64,000 bases of DNA from SIG603 sp963589785 (GTDB lineage Bacteria; Bacillota; Clostridia; Oscillospirales; Acutalibacteraceae): NCBI GenBank assembly GCA_963589785.1, contig CAVAMJ010000004.1, forward strand, positions 86,157-150,156, written 5' to 3'. Within the stretch, counting starts at the first letter, position 1; each line of letters begins with the position of its first letter. Position numbers and translations under genes: made by a program. Shown here piece by piece: positions 57,467-64,000 of the stretch. The notes under the pieces were generated by a model, which searched no databases, had not been told where the DNA came from, and saw only the letters and a program-made list of their open reading frames with translations.

Positions 57467-58459
57467 ATGGCATTTGATAACGTGACAAAGGAATTTAAAA
57501 TTGGAAAATATACCGTGCCGTCAAGAATAATTTTGCCGCCCATGGCAACGGGAAAATCTCCTGACGGTTCAGTGACAGACAAGCTTCTCGAATACTACAA
57601 AAAACTTGCCGAAAACCCATATATCGGAATTATCATGACAGAGCATTCCTATGTGAATATACAGGGAAAAGCGCACGAAAATCAGCTTTCGGCAGACGGA
57701 ACGGCTGATGCGGAAAGCTTTAAGAGGCTTAATGAAATTATCCATACGGCAAAGAAAGGCACTCTAGCAATTGAACAGATAAGCCATGCCGGAAACAAGG
57801 CAAGCGAAAAATGGACGCACTGCGAAATTCTCGGGCCAAGTGACGACGTCAACAAGGACGAGAAAGTAAGGGCAATGACGATTTCTGAGATTGAAAAGCT
57901 TGAAGAGGATTTTGTAAATGCGGCAAAAAGAGCCGAGGAATACGGCTTTGACGGAATCGAGCTTCATGCGGCTCACGGCTATTTGCTAAGCCAGTTCTAT
58001 TCACCGATAACAAATCGCCGTGACGATGAGTACGGTGCAGGCAGCGTTGAAAACAGAGTGAGAGTTATCACCGAGATAATCGAAAAGACAAGAAAAGCGG
58101 TTTCACCTGATTTTCTTGTGGGACTTCGTTTCGGCGCTTGCGACAGAAGAGCGGACGGAACGGGAGCAACTATCGAGGATGCAGTCAAGGCGGCTTCACT
58201 TTTTGAAAAAGCGGGCGCAGACTTCATTGATATATCGGCAGGTGTTGACGGAGTAATTACTCCCAAAGATCCCAAGGACAGATTCCCGGGATTTTTCAAG
58301 GAGGAGAGCAAGATTATCAAGGGTGCGGTAAATATTCCCGTGTTCACTTGCGGCGGAGTTAAGAAGATTGCCGAGGCTGATAAGCTTATCGAGGACGGAT
58401 ATGCCGATATGATAGGAATAGGACGAGCATTGCTCGCAAAGGCTGATTTATCCGAATAA
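57467..58459 (+). CDS. NADH:flavin oxidoreductase, old yellow enzyme family
   Basis: A 330-residue FMN TIM barrel. Family features are RIILPPMATGKSPDG near the N-terminus, LAIEQISHAGNKA, the substrate-binding DGIELHAAHGYLLSQFYSP (HAAHGY), RVRVITEII and the C-terminal FMN-phosphate motif VFTCGGVKK with MIGIGRALLA. The canonical HxxN/HxxH pair is HAAH. No fused iron-sulfur/FAD domain of 2,4-dienoyl-CoA reductases is present. ATG 57467 has GGAGG five bases upstream. Substrate unknown. Confidence 0.92.
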   Translation: MAFDNVTKEFKIGKYTVPSRIILPPMATGKSPDGSVTDKLLEYYKKLAENPYIGIIMTEHSYVNIQGKAHENQLSADGTADAESFKRLNEIIHTAKKGTLAIEQISHAGNKASEKWTHCEILGPSDDVNKDEKVRAMTISEIEKLEEDFVNAAKRAEEYGFDGIELHAAHGYLLSQFYSPITNRRDDEYGAGSVENRVRVITEIIEKTRKAVSPDFLVGLRFGACDRRADGTGATIEDAVKAASLFEKAGADFIDISAGVDGVITPKDPKDRFPGFFKEESKIIKGAVNIPVFTCGGVKKIAEADKLIEDGYADMIGIGRALLAKADLSE

Positions 58460-58489
58460 GCGCCTTTAGGCAAGAAACGGAGGGTAATT

Positions 58490-59353
58490 ATGAAAAAAAC
58501 AAGACAAAGAATAACGCTTGTGCTCTTAACGGCGATGATTGCACTGCTTTTCACGGGTTGCGTGAAGCTTGACACAAGCATAACCATAAAAAAGGACGGC
58601 AGAATAGATCTTGATATAATTTATGCTGTTTTAGAGGATTATTACGATTCCGAAATAACGATTTCTGATGAGAACAAATCTATGCTTGCGGCGGCTGGAA
58701 TAACCTGTTCCGATTATTATGAGGACGGATATGCTGGAATAAGACTAACAGGGGAGAACATCAAGCTTTCGACAGACTTTGACGATGCTTTTTCCGATGT
58801 TTTCGATTTTGACGGAAATTTTCTTTCGTATTCGATAGACGGCAACAGGGTTTCGGTTACAGCACTTCAGGACGATAGCTACACGGGCGGTTCTTATTCG
58901 AAAGAATACGGCAGTATGATTTCGATGTCGGGCGCAAGCGCACAAATTAGAATTACCTTCCCTGAGGGAACAAATGTCATAGATAACAACGCAACAAGCG
59001 TTTCTTATGATGGACTTACCTACACATGGGATTTGCTTCAGCTTGATTTCCGTGACGGTCTGCGTGTAGATTTTGAGATGCCTATGGGTGCGACGGTGCC
59101 GCTTCTTTATGCGATAATCGGCGGCGCAGTCGGTGCGGTTGTCATTGTTGTGATTTTGGTTGTTATACTCATTAAGTACAACAAAAAGCAAAAGGCAGAG
59201 GCTGCGGCGAGAATGTGCGCTGAAAACAATAATAAGAATGCGGCTTATATTCCGACGCAAATTTCTTCGCAGAATTTGCCGCAAAACACAGAGCCTATGC
59301 AAAATCCGCAGAGCACCGCTCAGAGTGAAGAAAACCAAAATAATCAGCCGTAA
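58490..59353 (+). CDS. Lipoprotein with LppM-like domain and C-terminal membrane anchor
   Basis: A 287-residue protein with lipobox FTGC (Cys24). The mature N-terminus VKLDTSITIKKDGRIDLDI resembles LppM/DUF3153 lipoproteins. A beta-rich domain runs to about residue 200. A strong membrane segment (LLYAIIGGAVGAVVIVVILV) follows, then a charged turn and an Asn/Gln-rich cytoplasmic tail. The protein would be anchored at both ends. GGAGG precedes the ATG. Function unknown. Confidence 0.8.
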   Translation: MKKTRQRITLVLLTAMIALLFTGCVKLDTSITIKKDGRIDLDIIYAVLEDYYDSEITISDENKSMLAAAGITCSDYYEDGYAGIRLTGENIKLSTDFDDAFSDVFDFDGNFLSYSIDGNRVSVTALQDDSYTGGSYSKEYGSMISMSGASAQIRITFPEGTNVIDNNATSVSYDGLTYTWDLLQLDFRDGLRVDFEMPMGATVPLLYAIIGGAVGAVVIVVILVVILIKYNKKQKAEAAARMCAENNNKNAAYIPTQISSQNLPQNTEPMQNPQSTAQSEENQNNQP

Positions 59354-59383
59354 TGCGGTGAAATCAAATATTTTTTGATGCTT

Positions 59384-59411
59384 AAGCCCCGAGTTTATCG
59401 GGGCTTTTTTG
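59384..59411 (+). terminator. Terminator of the LppM-like gene
   Basis: AGCCCCGA pairs perfectly with TCGGGGCT around GTTTA, followed by six T. Confidence 0.9.
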
Positions 59412-59485
59412 TTGTGATTTTAGCTTTTTCGTGCTAAAATAAAGTCAAATCCAAAGGATTTTTCATAGCGGAAAGCGGTGAAATT

Positions 59486-60301
59486 ATGTCACAAAAAACA
59501 AATAAAAAAAGAAAAATATCAGCCGTATCGGCGTTTCATTTCTATCGGCTTACATATAGGTCGATTCTTTTTGTGCTTGCTCTTATTGTTTATATTCGGC
59601 TGAGGATTGAGAAAAGCTCCGTTTCGCTCATGGATTTTCTAAAAACCCCGGTGCTTTTTGTCGTCTGGGTGAGCTTCATGGTCGAGATGATACTTCGGTT
59701 TATTCCCGCCAAGCTTGAAAGCCCCGGCAGTCAAAAGCAGTTTGCGAGAAACTACCACAGCACAGGTTCGATAGACGTGAAGCTTCACGATAACAACGCA
59801 GTCATGATAGTTGCGCTTGTTTGGATTGTTTTCAATGCGGCAATAGGCGGACTTTATATGCTCGATATTATCGACAAGGGCATACTTCTCTTGATTTCTC
59901 TTGCGTTTTCCGTTTGTGATATGGTGTGTATACTTTTTTTCTGCCCGTTCCAGACATGGTTTTTGAAGAACAGGTGCTGTTCCTCGTGCCGCATTTATAA
60001 CTGGGACTATGCTATGATGTTCACTCCGCTGTTCTTTATTCCGAACGCTTACACATGGACGCTTTTAGGATTCGGCGTGCTGCTAGTTATCCGCTGGGAA
60101 CTTGCCGTTTGGATGTATCCCGAGAGATTTTCTGAGAACACCAACGATTTTATTTCCTGTAAAAACTGCACGGAAAAGCTTTGCCAGCACAAAACCCAGC
60201 TTATTTCCTTCAGACGCGGACTTGTCGTCTATGCCGACAAGCAAGTGAAGAGAATTCTCGGAAAGACTGAAAAGGAACTGGAGAAAATCGTCAAGAAATG
60301 A
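59486..60301 (+). CDS. Multi-pass membrane protein with Cys clusters, function unknown
   Basis: A 271-residue protein with four to five membrane segments. After the third it has FCPFQTWFLKNRCCSSCRIYNW, in outline a cluster of Cys residues on the inner side, and a second cluster CKNCTEKLCQHK near residue 230. Basic residues crowd the N-terminus. The Cys clusters could bind metal or an iron-sulfur centre. I do not recognise the family by name. It follows the LppM-like gene after a terminator. Confidence 0.75.
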   Translation: MSQKTNKKRKISAVSAFHFYRLTYRSILFVLALIVYIRLRIEKSSVSLMDFLKTPVLFVVWVSFMVEMILRFIPAKLESPGSQKQFARNYHSTGSIDVKLHDNNAVMIVALVWIVFNAAIGGLYMLDIIDKGILLLISLAFSVCDMVCILFFCPFQTWFLKNRCCSSCRIYNWDYAMMFTPLFFIPNAYTWTLLGFGVLLVIRWELAVWMYPERFSENTNDFISCKNCTEKLCQHKTQLISFRRGLVVYADKQVKRILGKTEKELEKIVKK

Positions 60302-60420
60302 TGAAATTGAAATAAACTTAAATTTTCACTGCATTAGAATGTATACTATACAATTTATGCAGTCAAATTATTCATTGATTTTATCGAAATTTTGTTTATT
60401 TATACAAAAGTTGAATTCGG

Positions 60421-60445
60421 AGCTTGCAAAATACCCTTGCAAGCT
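60421..60445 (+). promoter_or_regulatory. Palindromic operator candidate
   Basis: AGCTTGCAA and TTGCAAGCT form a perfect 9-base inverted repeat with a 7-base centre. Its last base is the first T of the -35 box at 60445. A further inverted pair, GCAAAAT and ATTTTGC, overlaps it. It lies upstream of the predicted start, so it acts as DNA, not RNA. Confidence 0.6.
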
Positions 60446-60473
60446 TGCATTTTGCCGTTTTAGTAACTATAAT
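60445..60473 (+). promoter_or_regulatory. Promoter of the amino-acid transporter operon
   Basis: TTGCAT (60445-60450), 17-base spacer, TATAAT (60468-60473). Confidence 0.75.
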
Positions 60474-60536
60474 AAGTTTTGAATTTAAGCGAAACTATAT
60501 CTGTTTCGGAAAGGTTACAAAAAGAGGTAAAGTAAA

Positions 60537-61397
60537 ATGAAAAAGATTATATCCGTTCTTTTGGCAGTAAGCATGGCTGCTATGGCTTTCACAGCATGCT
60601 CAAGCTCTTCAAGTTCTTCAAGCTCCACAGCTGAGTCAAGCACAGCAGAATCAAGTGCCGCTTCAAGCGAGGCAGAGGCAAGCGATTCAAGCGCAGAGTC
60701 TTCCGCTACAGCAACAGGCGACTTCACAACTGTTACAGACGGTGTTCTCACACTCGGCACAAACGTATCATTCCCTCCATATGAGTACTATGACGGTGAC
60801 ACTCCTGTAGGAATCGACATCGAGATCGCAACAGCAGTTGCTGAGAAGCTCGGTCTTACACTCGAGGTTGTAGATATGGACTTCGGTTCAATCATCACTT
60901 CTGTTCAGCAGGGCAAGATTGACTGTTCTTTCGCCGGCATGACAGTTACAGAAGAGAGAAAAGAGAACGTTAACTTCACTCAGTCCTATTCCACAGGCGT
61001 TCAGGCTATCATCGTTCCTGAGGGATCTGACATCGAGACAGCTGATGATCTCGCAAATGCAGAGCTCATCGGTGTTCAGGAGTCCACAACAGGTCACATC
61101 TACTGCTCTGACGATTTCGGCGAGGATCACGTTGTTGCTTACACAAACGGTGCAACAGCTGTTCAGGCTCTCGTTTCCGGCAAGGTTGACTGCGTTGTTA
61201 TCGACGAGCAGCCGGCTAAGAGCTATGTAGAGGCTAACGAGGGACTTAAGCTCCTCGACACAGCTTACGTAACAGAGGACTATGCAGCTTGCGTATCTAA
61301 GGATAACGAGGCTCTTCTCTCCGCTATGGACGAGGCTATCACAGAGCTCAAGGCTGACGGCACAATCCAGTCTATCCTTGACAAGTACATCAAATAA
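60537..61397 (+). CDS. Amino-acid ABC transporter substrate-binding lipoprotein
   Basis: A 286-residue family-3 binding protein. Signal peptide with lipobox FTAC (Cys21) is followed by a Ser-rich linker (about 22-60). The domain begins VLTLGTNVSFPPYEYYD and holds GIDIEIATAVAEKLGLTLEV, the standard polar amino-acid signature, then SIITSVQQGKIDCSFAGMTV. The substrate (for example glutamine, cystine or another polar amino acid) cannot be fixed. AGAGG precedes the ATG. It leads a three-gene operon. Confidence 0.93.
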   Translation: MKKIISVLLAVSMAAMAFTACSSSSSSSSSTAESSTAESSAASSEAEASDSSAESSATATGDFTTVTDGVLTLGTNVSFPPYEYYDGDTPVGIDIEIATAVAEKLGLTLEVVDMDFGSIITSVQQGKIDCSFAGMTVTEERKENVNFTQSYSTGVQAIIVPEGSDIETADDLANAELIGVQESTTGHIYCSDDFGEDHVVAYTNGATAVQALVSGKVDCVVIDEQPAKSYVEANEGLKLLDTAYVTEDYAACVSKDNEALLSAMDEAITELKADGTIQSILDKYIK

Positions 61398-61422
61398 TTT
61401 AGACTGAAAATCAGTAAAAAAA

Positions 61423-61460
61423 GGAAGCAGTCAGGTTGATTCGACTGCTTCCTTATGTTA
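61423..61460 (+). terminator. Hairpin between binding protein and permease genes
   Basis: GGAAGCAGTC pairs perfectly with GACTGCTTCC around a 10-base loop, but the T tract is interrupted (TTATGTTATATTT). It probably acts as a partial terminator or mRNA stabiliser that keeps binding protein above permease. Confidence 0.65.
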
Positions 61461-61518
61461 TATTTATTATCTTAGTAAAATATCAAGCTAAATCTATTTC
61501 AAAGAAAGGAGAAAGCAA

Positions 61519-62235
61519 ATGGAATCACTGAAAAAGGGACTTTATCAGACCTTTGTCTATCAGGATAACTACCAGTATTTTGTGCGCGGCTTGAAGGTAA
61601 CGCTTATCGTTGCGTTCTTTGCGCTCATCATCGGACTTATCCTCGGTGCGATTGTCTCGATTGTCCGTTCCGCTCACGACCAGCAGGGTGAGCACAAAAG
61701 CAAGATTCTCGGCTTCTTCAATGCAATTTGTCAGATTTATCTAACCGTTATCAGAGGAACGCCTTCCATGGTTCAGCTCCTCATCATGTGGTTCGTTATC
61801 TGGGCAAGCGCAAGAAGCTCCGACACCAACATGACGATTTGTGCTATCCTTTCGTTTGGAATTAACTCCGGCGCATACATTGCCGAGATTTTCCGTTCGG
61901 GTATCATGAGCGTCGATAAGGGACAGATGGAGGCAGGCAGATCACTGGGACTTACCTACGCTTCCACGATGAAGTCTATCATCATTCCTCAGGCATTCAA
62001 GACAAGTATTCCCGCACTCGGAAACGAAATGATCACCCTCGTCAAGGAGACATCTATCGTTACAGTTATCGGTCTTAAGGATTTGACTAAGGGCGCTATG
62101 ATCATTCAGGCAAACACCTTCCAGGCATTTGTTCCGTACTTTGCTATTGCCGCAATTTACCTTGCAATCGTTCTGGTTCTTTCTTGGATTATGAGTATTG
62201 TGGAGAGGAGGCTGAGAAAGAGTGATTTACGTTAA
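61519..62235 (+). CDS. Amino-acid ABC transporter permease
   Basis: A 238-residue HisM/GlnP-type permease. About five membrane segments and the family motif IRGTPSMVQLLIMWF are present, with the EAA loop MEAGRSLGLTYASTMKSIII and PALGNEMITLVKETSIVTVI. It forms the channel of the polar amino-acid importer. Strong Shine-Dalgarno AAAGGAG before the ATG. It overlaps the ATPase gene by 14 bases. Confidence 0.95.
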   Translation: MESLKKGLYQTFVYQDNYQYFVRGLKVTLIVAFFALIIGLILGAIVSIVRSAHDQQGEHKSKILGFFNAICQIYLTVIRGTPSMVQLLIMWFVIWASARSSDTNMTICAILSFGINSGAYIAEIFRSGIMSVDKGQMEAGRSLGLTYASTMKSIIIPQAFKTSIPALGNEMITLVKETSIVTVIGLKDLTKGAMIIQANTFQAFVPYFAIAAIYLAIVLVLSWIMSIVERRLRKSDLR

Positions 62236-62944
62236 GGACTTGACCAAATATTTTGGCGAAAATCTCGTTCTTGATAAGGTTTCCGAGCACATTGCTCCCG
62301 GTGAAAAGGTTGTTATCATCGGCCCGTCCGGTTCGGGTAAATCTACATTTTTACGCTGTCTCAATCTTCTCGAAACACCTTCTTCAGGTGAGATAAGCTT
62401 TGAGGGACAGGTGATAAACGCTAAGGGCGTGAACATCAATAAGGTTAGAGAGCACATGGGAATGGTTTTCCAGCACTTCAACCTTTTCAACAACAAGACG
62501 GTTCTCAAGAACATCACTCTTGCTCCCGTTAAGCACGGAATTATGAGCAAGGAGGAGGCAGAGGCGGAGGCTATGCGCCTTCTCAAGAGAGTCGGACTTG
62601 TCGACAAGGCAGACGCTTATCCCGCTCAGCTTTCCGGCGGTCAGAAGCAGCGTGTCGCAATCGTGCGTGCACTTGCCATGAAGCCGAAGGTCATGCTTTT
62701 TGACGAGCCGACCAGTGCGCTTGACCCAGAAATGGTAGGCGAAGTACTCGAGGTTATGAAAGAGCTTGCAGAGGACGGAATGACCATGGTTGTCGTAACT
62801 CACGAGATGGGCTTTGCCCGTGAGGTAGCAGACAGAGTTCTTTTCATGGACGGCGGCGGAGTTGTCGAGCAGGGCACTCCCGAGAAAATCTTCTCGAACC
62901 CCGAGAGTGCAAGACTTAAGGACTTCTTGTCTAAAATACTGTAA
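62222..62944 (+). CDS. Amino-acid ABC transporter ATP-binding protein
   Basis: A 240-residue GlnQ/HisP-type ATPase starting at GTG 62222. Walker A GPSGSGKST, Q-loop MVFQHFNLFNNKT, signature LSGGQKQRVAIVRALAM, Walker B VMLFDEPTSALD and switch His in VVVTHEMGFAREVADRV are all intact. It powers the preceding permease. AGGAGG lies about 12 bases upstream, inside the permease gene, so expression is coupled. Confidence 0.96.
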   Translation: MIYVKDLTKYFGENLVLDKVSEHIAPGEKVVIIGPSGSGKSTFLRCLNLLETPSSGEISFEGQVINAKGVNINKVREHMGMVFQHFNLFNNKTVLKNITLAPVKHGIMSKEEAEAEAMRLLKRVGLVDKADAYPAQLSGGQKQRVAIVRALAMKPKVMLFDEPTSALDPEMVGEVLEVMKELAEDGMTMVVVTHEMGFAREVADRVLFMDGGGVVEQGTPEKIFSNPESARLKDFLSKIL

Positions 62945-62957
62945 AAACAAAACACAA

Positions 62958-62991
62958 AAACCGCTTCGGCTGATTTAGTCGAAGCGGTTTT
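62958..62991 (+). terminator. Bidirectional terminator
   Basis: A 10-bp stem (AAACCGCTTCG with CGAAGCGGTTT) closes the ATPase operon and, on the minus strand, is followed by TTTTTG for the secreted-protein gene. Confidence 0.8.
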
Positions 62992-63010
62992 CTGCTGTTA
63001 TATTCGGTTA

Positions 63011-63706
63011 TTATCTTACGAGATACAGAAGAGTATTTTCACCACCGTTGCTAGTATTCTTGAAGGTTACATAGAGATAAGAATACCCATTGTTAAACAA
63101 AGTTAAGTTGTTTTTTGTGAAGCTGGATTTGTTAGGTTTATAAAAATTCATATCAGCTTTCCCGTTGTATCTGGATGAGGAAGTCACAATCTCTGTGATT
63201 ACCCAACCGCTTTTTGCCTGAATTTGAAGCTTTTGATTTTTGACATTTCTGAAAGAATAGGTTGAAGTTTTGCTGTTAAATGTTTTTGCATATTCGGTAG
63301 AGCCTATTTTGAAGCTTTTGCACGGATTGGTATATTTTTTAACGGTGTATTTGAGTGTTTGAGACTTGCCGTTAAATTTATATGTGATTTTTGTTGTGCC
63401 TGTAAAAGATTGGGAGTTAATTGTAAAATAAGTGCCGAAATTTCTCAGCCAAACGCCGCCCTTGTTGCTTTTAAGGTTAGTAATTTTGAAAGTTTTGGCA
63501 GTATGGGCAGGATAAACTACTGTGTTTGTGTAGGGACTATTGTTTTGATAAACAACAATATTTTTGTTTTCAGTAGCATAAAAATAATTAGTTAGACAGC
63601 TCTGTGATCCTACAGTTGAAGAAGCACTCGCATTTAGCGGTAAACAAAAGCACAGGCTAAGCACCAAAACAAGGCTTAAACATAAGCTGACGGACTTTTT
63701 AATCAT
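63011..63706 (-). CDS. Secreted protein, function unknown
   Basis: A 231-residue protein with an Sec signal peptide (MIKKSVSLCLSLVLVLSLCF, cleavage probably after ASA near residue 29). The mature part is beta-rich, with many Lys, Asn, Ser, Thr and Tyr, and ends SYLYVTFKNTSNGGENTLLY. ATG 63706 follows AGGAGGGTGATT; a GTG at 63715 overlaps that site. I recognise no domain. A related protein ending in a similar VTFTNTSNGA segment is encoded just upstream on the same strand. Confidence 0.75.
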   Translation of the reverse strand: MIKKSVSLCLSLVLVLSLCFCLPLNASASSTVGSQSCLTNYFYATENKNIVVYQNNSPYTNTVVYPAHTAKTFKITNLKSNKGGVWLRNFGTYFTINSQSFTGTTKITYKFNGKSQTLKYTVKKYTNPCKSFKIGSTEYAKTFNSKTSTYSFRNVKNQKLQIQAKSGWVITEIVTSSSRYNGKADMNFYKPNKSSFTKNNLTLFNNGYSYLYVTFKNTSNGGENTLLYLVR

Positions 63707-63746
63707 AACAATCACCCTCCTAAGGTAATAAAAATATAGTGCAATA

Positions 63747-63773
63747 AGTATATCATTTTTTTTTTTTTTTCAA
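63747..63773 (-). promoter_or_regulatory. Promoter with poly(A) spacer upstream of the secreted protein
   Basis: On the minus strand, TTGAAA (63773-63768) and TATACT (63752-63747) are separated by 15 bases, 12 of which belong to a run of 15 A (T at 63756-63770 on the plus strand). Slippage in the run would change the spacing, the present 15 being below the optimum of 17. Confidence 0.55.
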
Positions 63774-63812
63774 GCGTTTGCGATTGAAATTTTGGTACAG
63801 CAAGGAGAAAAC

Positions 63813-63853
63813 AGAGAGAAAAACACGGCAAATCTTTTTGATTTGCCGTGTTT
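63813..63853 (-). terminator. Terminator of the partial gene at the window edge
   Basis: AAACACGGCAAATC and GATTTGCCGTGTTT form a perfect 14-bp stem around TTTTT. On the minus strand it is followed by a T-rich stretch. Confidence 0.75.
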
Positions 63854-63905
63854 AGGGTGTGCTGTGTAATTTAGTAGTGTATTGTATAAGAAGTTGTAAT
63901 CTTAA

Positions 63906-64000
63906 TTATTTGCCGGCGTAGTTCACCATGTCGAGAGTCTGTGTAATTGTAGCGCCGTTTGATGTGTTTGTGAATGTGACCTTCATAATGCTGAAGTTAT
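63906..64000 (-). CDS. C-terminal end of a second secreted-type protein (partial)
   Basis: The minus-strand frame reads NFSIMKVTFTNTSNGATITQ and ends TLDMVNYAGK before TAA at 63908-63906. The VTFTNTSNGA segment aligns with VTFKNTSNGG at the C-terminus of the protein at 63011-63706. Two related genes therefore lie in tandem. The N-terminal part is outside the window, so a signal peptide cannot be checked. Confidence 0.65.
   Translation of the reverse strand, partial: NFSIMKVTFTNTSNGATITQTLDMVNYAGK

Noticed and set aside
1..64000. tRNA, rRNA, insertion sequence, prophage or CRISPR array
   Set aside because: No cloverleaf, rRNA core, transposase, integrase or regular direct-repeat array was recognised on either strand.

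Overview
The window looks like a chromosome segment of a Gram-positive, low-to-moderate GC anaerobe of the class Clostridia, most likely a Ruminococcus-like member of the Oscillospirales. Pointers are the murB-rapZ-whiA-dnaE-pfkA gene order, HPr kinase, a T-box, zinc-type L32 preceded by a YceD-like gene, Ser/Glu-rich lipoproteins, consensus SigA promoters with 17-base spacers, and frequent TTG starts. The assignment is inferred from gene content only. There are no rRNA or tRNA genes, insertion sequences, prophage or CRISPR arrays.

Layout. Bases 1-6971 hold housekeeping genes on the plus strand: the end of pgi, a small P-loop protein, yceD-like/rpmF, Nudix/der, plsY, murA, a WalJ-like metallohydrolase and rlmH. 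Bases 7281-21942 are a large peptide-uptake locus: four tandem paralogous solute-binding lipoproteins, each with its own promoter, leader hairpin and terminator, then a 1.1 kb non-coding stretch and a dpp/opp-type operon of two permeases and two ATPases. Bases 21963-28007 mix a GNAT acetyltransferase with minus-strand genes for a PTS IIC-like protein, peptide deformylase, an atypical phosphofructokinase and polyphosphate kinase.

Bases 28238-33650 are an Asp T-box operon in which aspartyl-tRNA synthetase is fused to GatC and followed by gatA and gatB. Bases 33675-47363 carry a Sel1-repeat protein, an M42 peptidase, a MATE exporter with an attenuator-like leader, a phosphoribosyltransferase, murB, rapZ, whiA, a membrane protein, an AEC transporter and dnaE. 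Bases 47455-59411 carry pfkA, rpsU, a YqeG phosphatase, an M24 peptidase, efp, a CD1247-like acidic protein, a lipoprotein with a possible cysteine-peptidase domain, RNase H, hprK, a YjjG-like phosphatase, a TIM-barrel isomerase and an old-yellow-enzyme homologue. Bases 59486-62991 hold a membrane protein and a polar amino-acid ABC transporter. The end carries two related secreted proteins, one cut by the window edge.

The most unusual signal is in the peptide-uptake locus. Each of the four binding-protein genes has a hairpin at the predicted 5' end of its mRNA whose loop is complementary to a segment at the 3' terminator. Three genes use TTGTGC against GCACAA. The fourth has changed both partners together, to TTGTCGGATA against TATCCGACAA. 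This suggests long-range pairing between mRNA ends. Other points of note are the AspRS-GatC fusion, a poly(A) tract inside a promoter of a secreted-protein gene, and a 185-base identical tract between two binding-protein genes.
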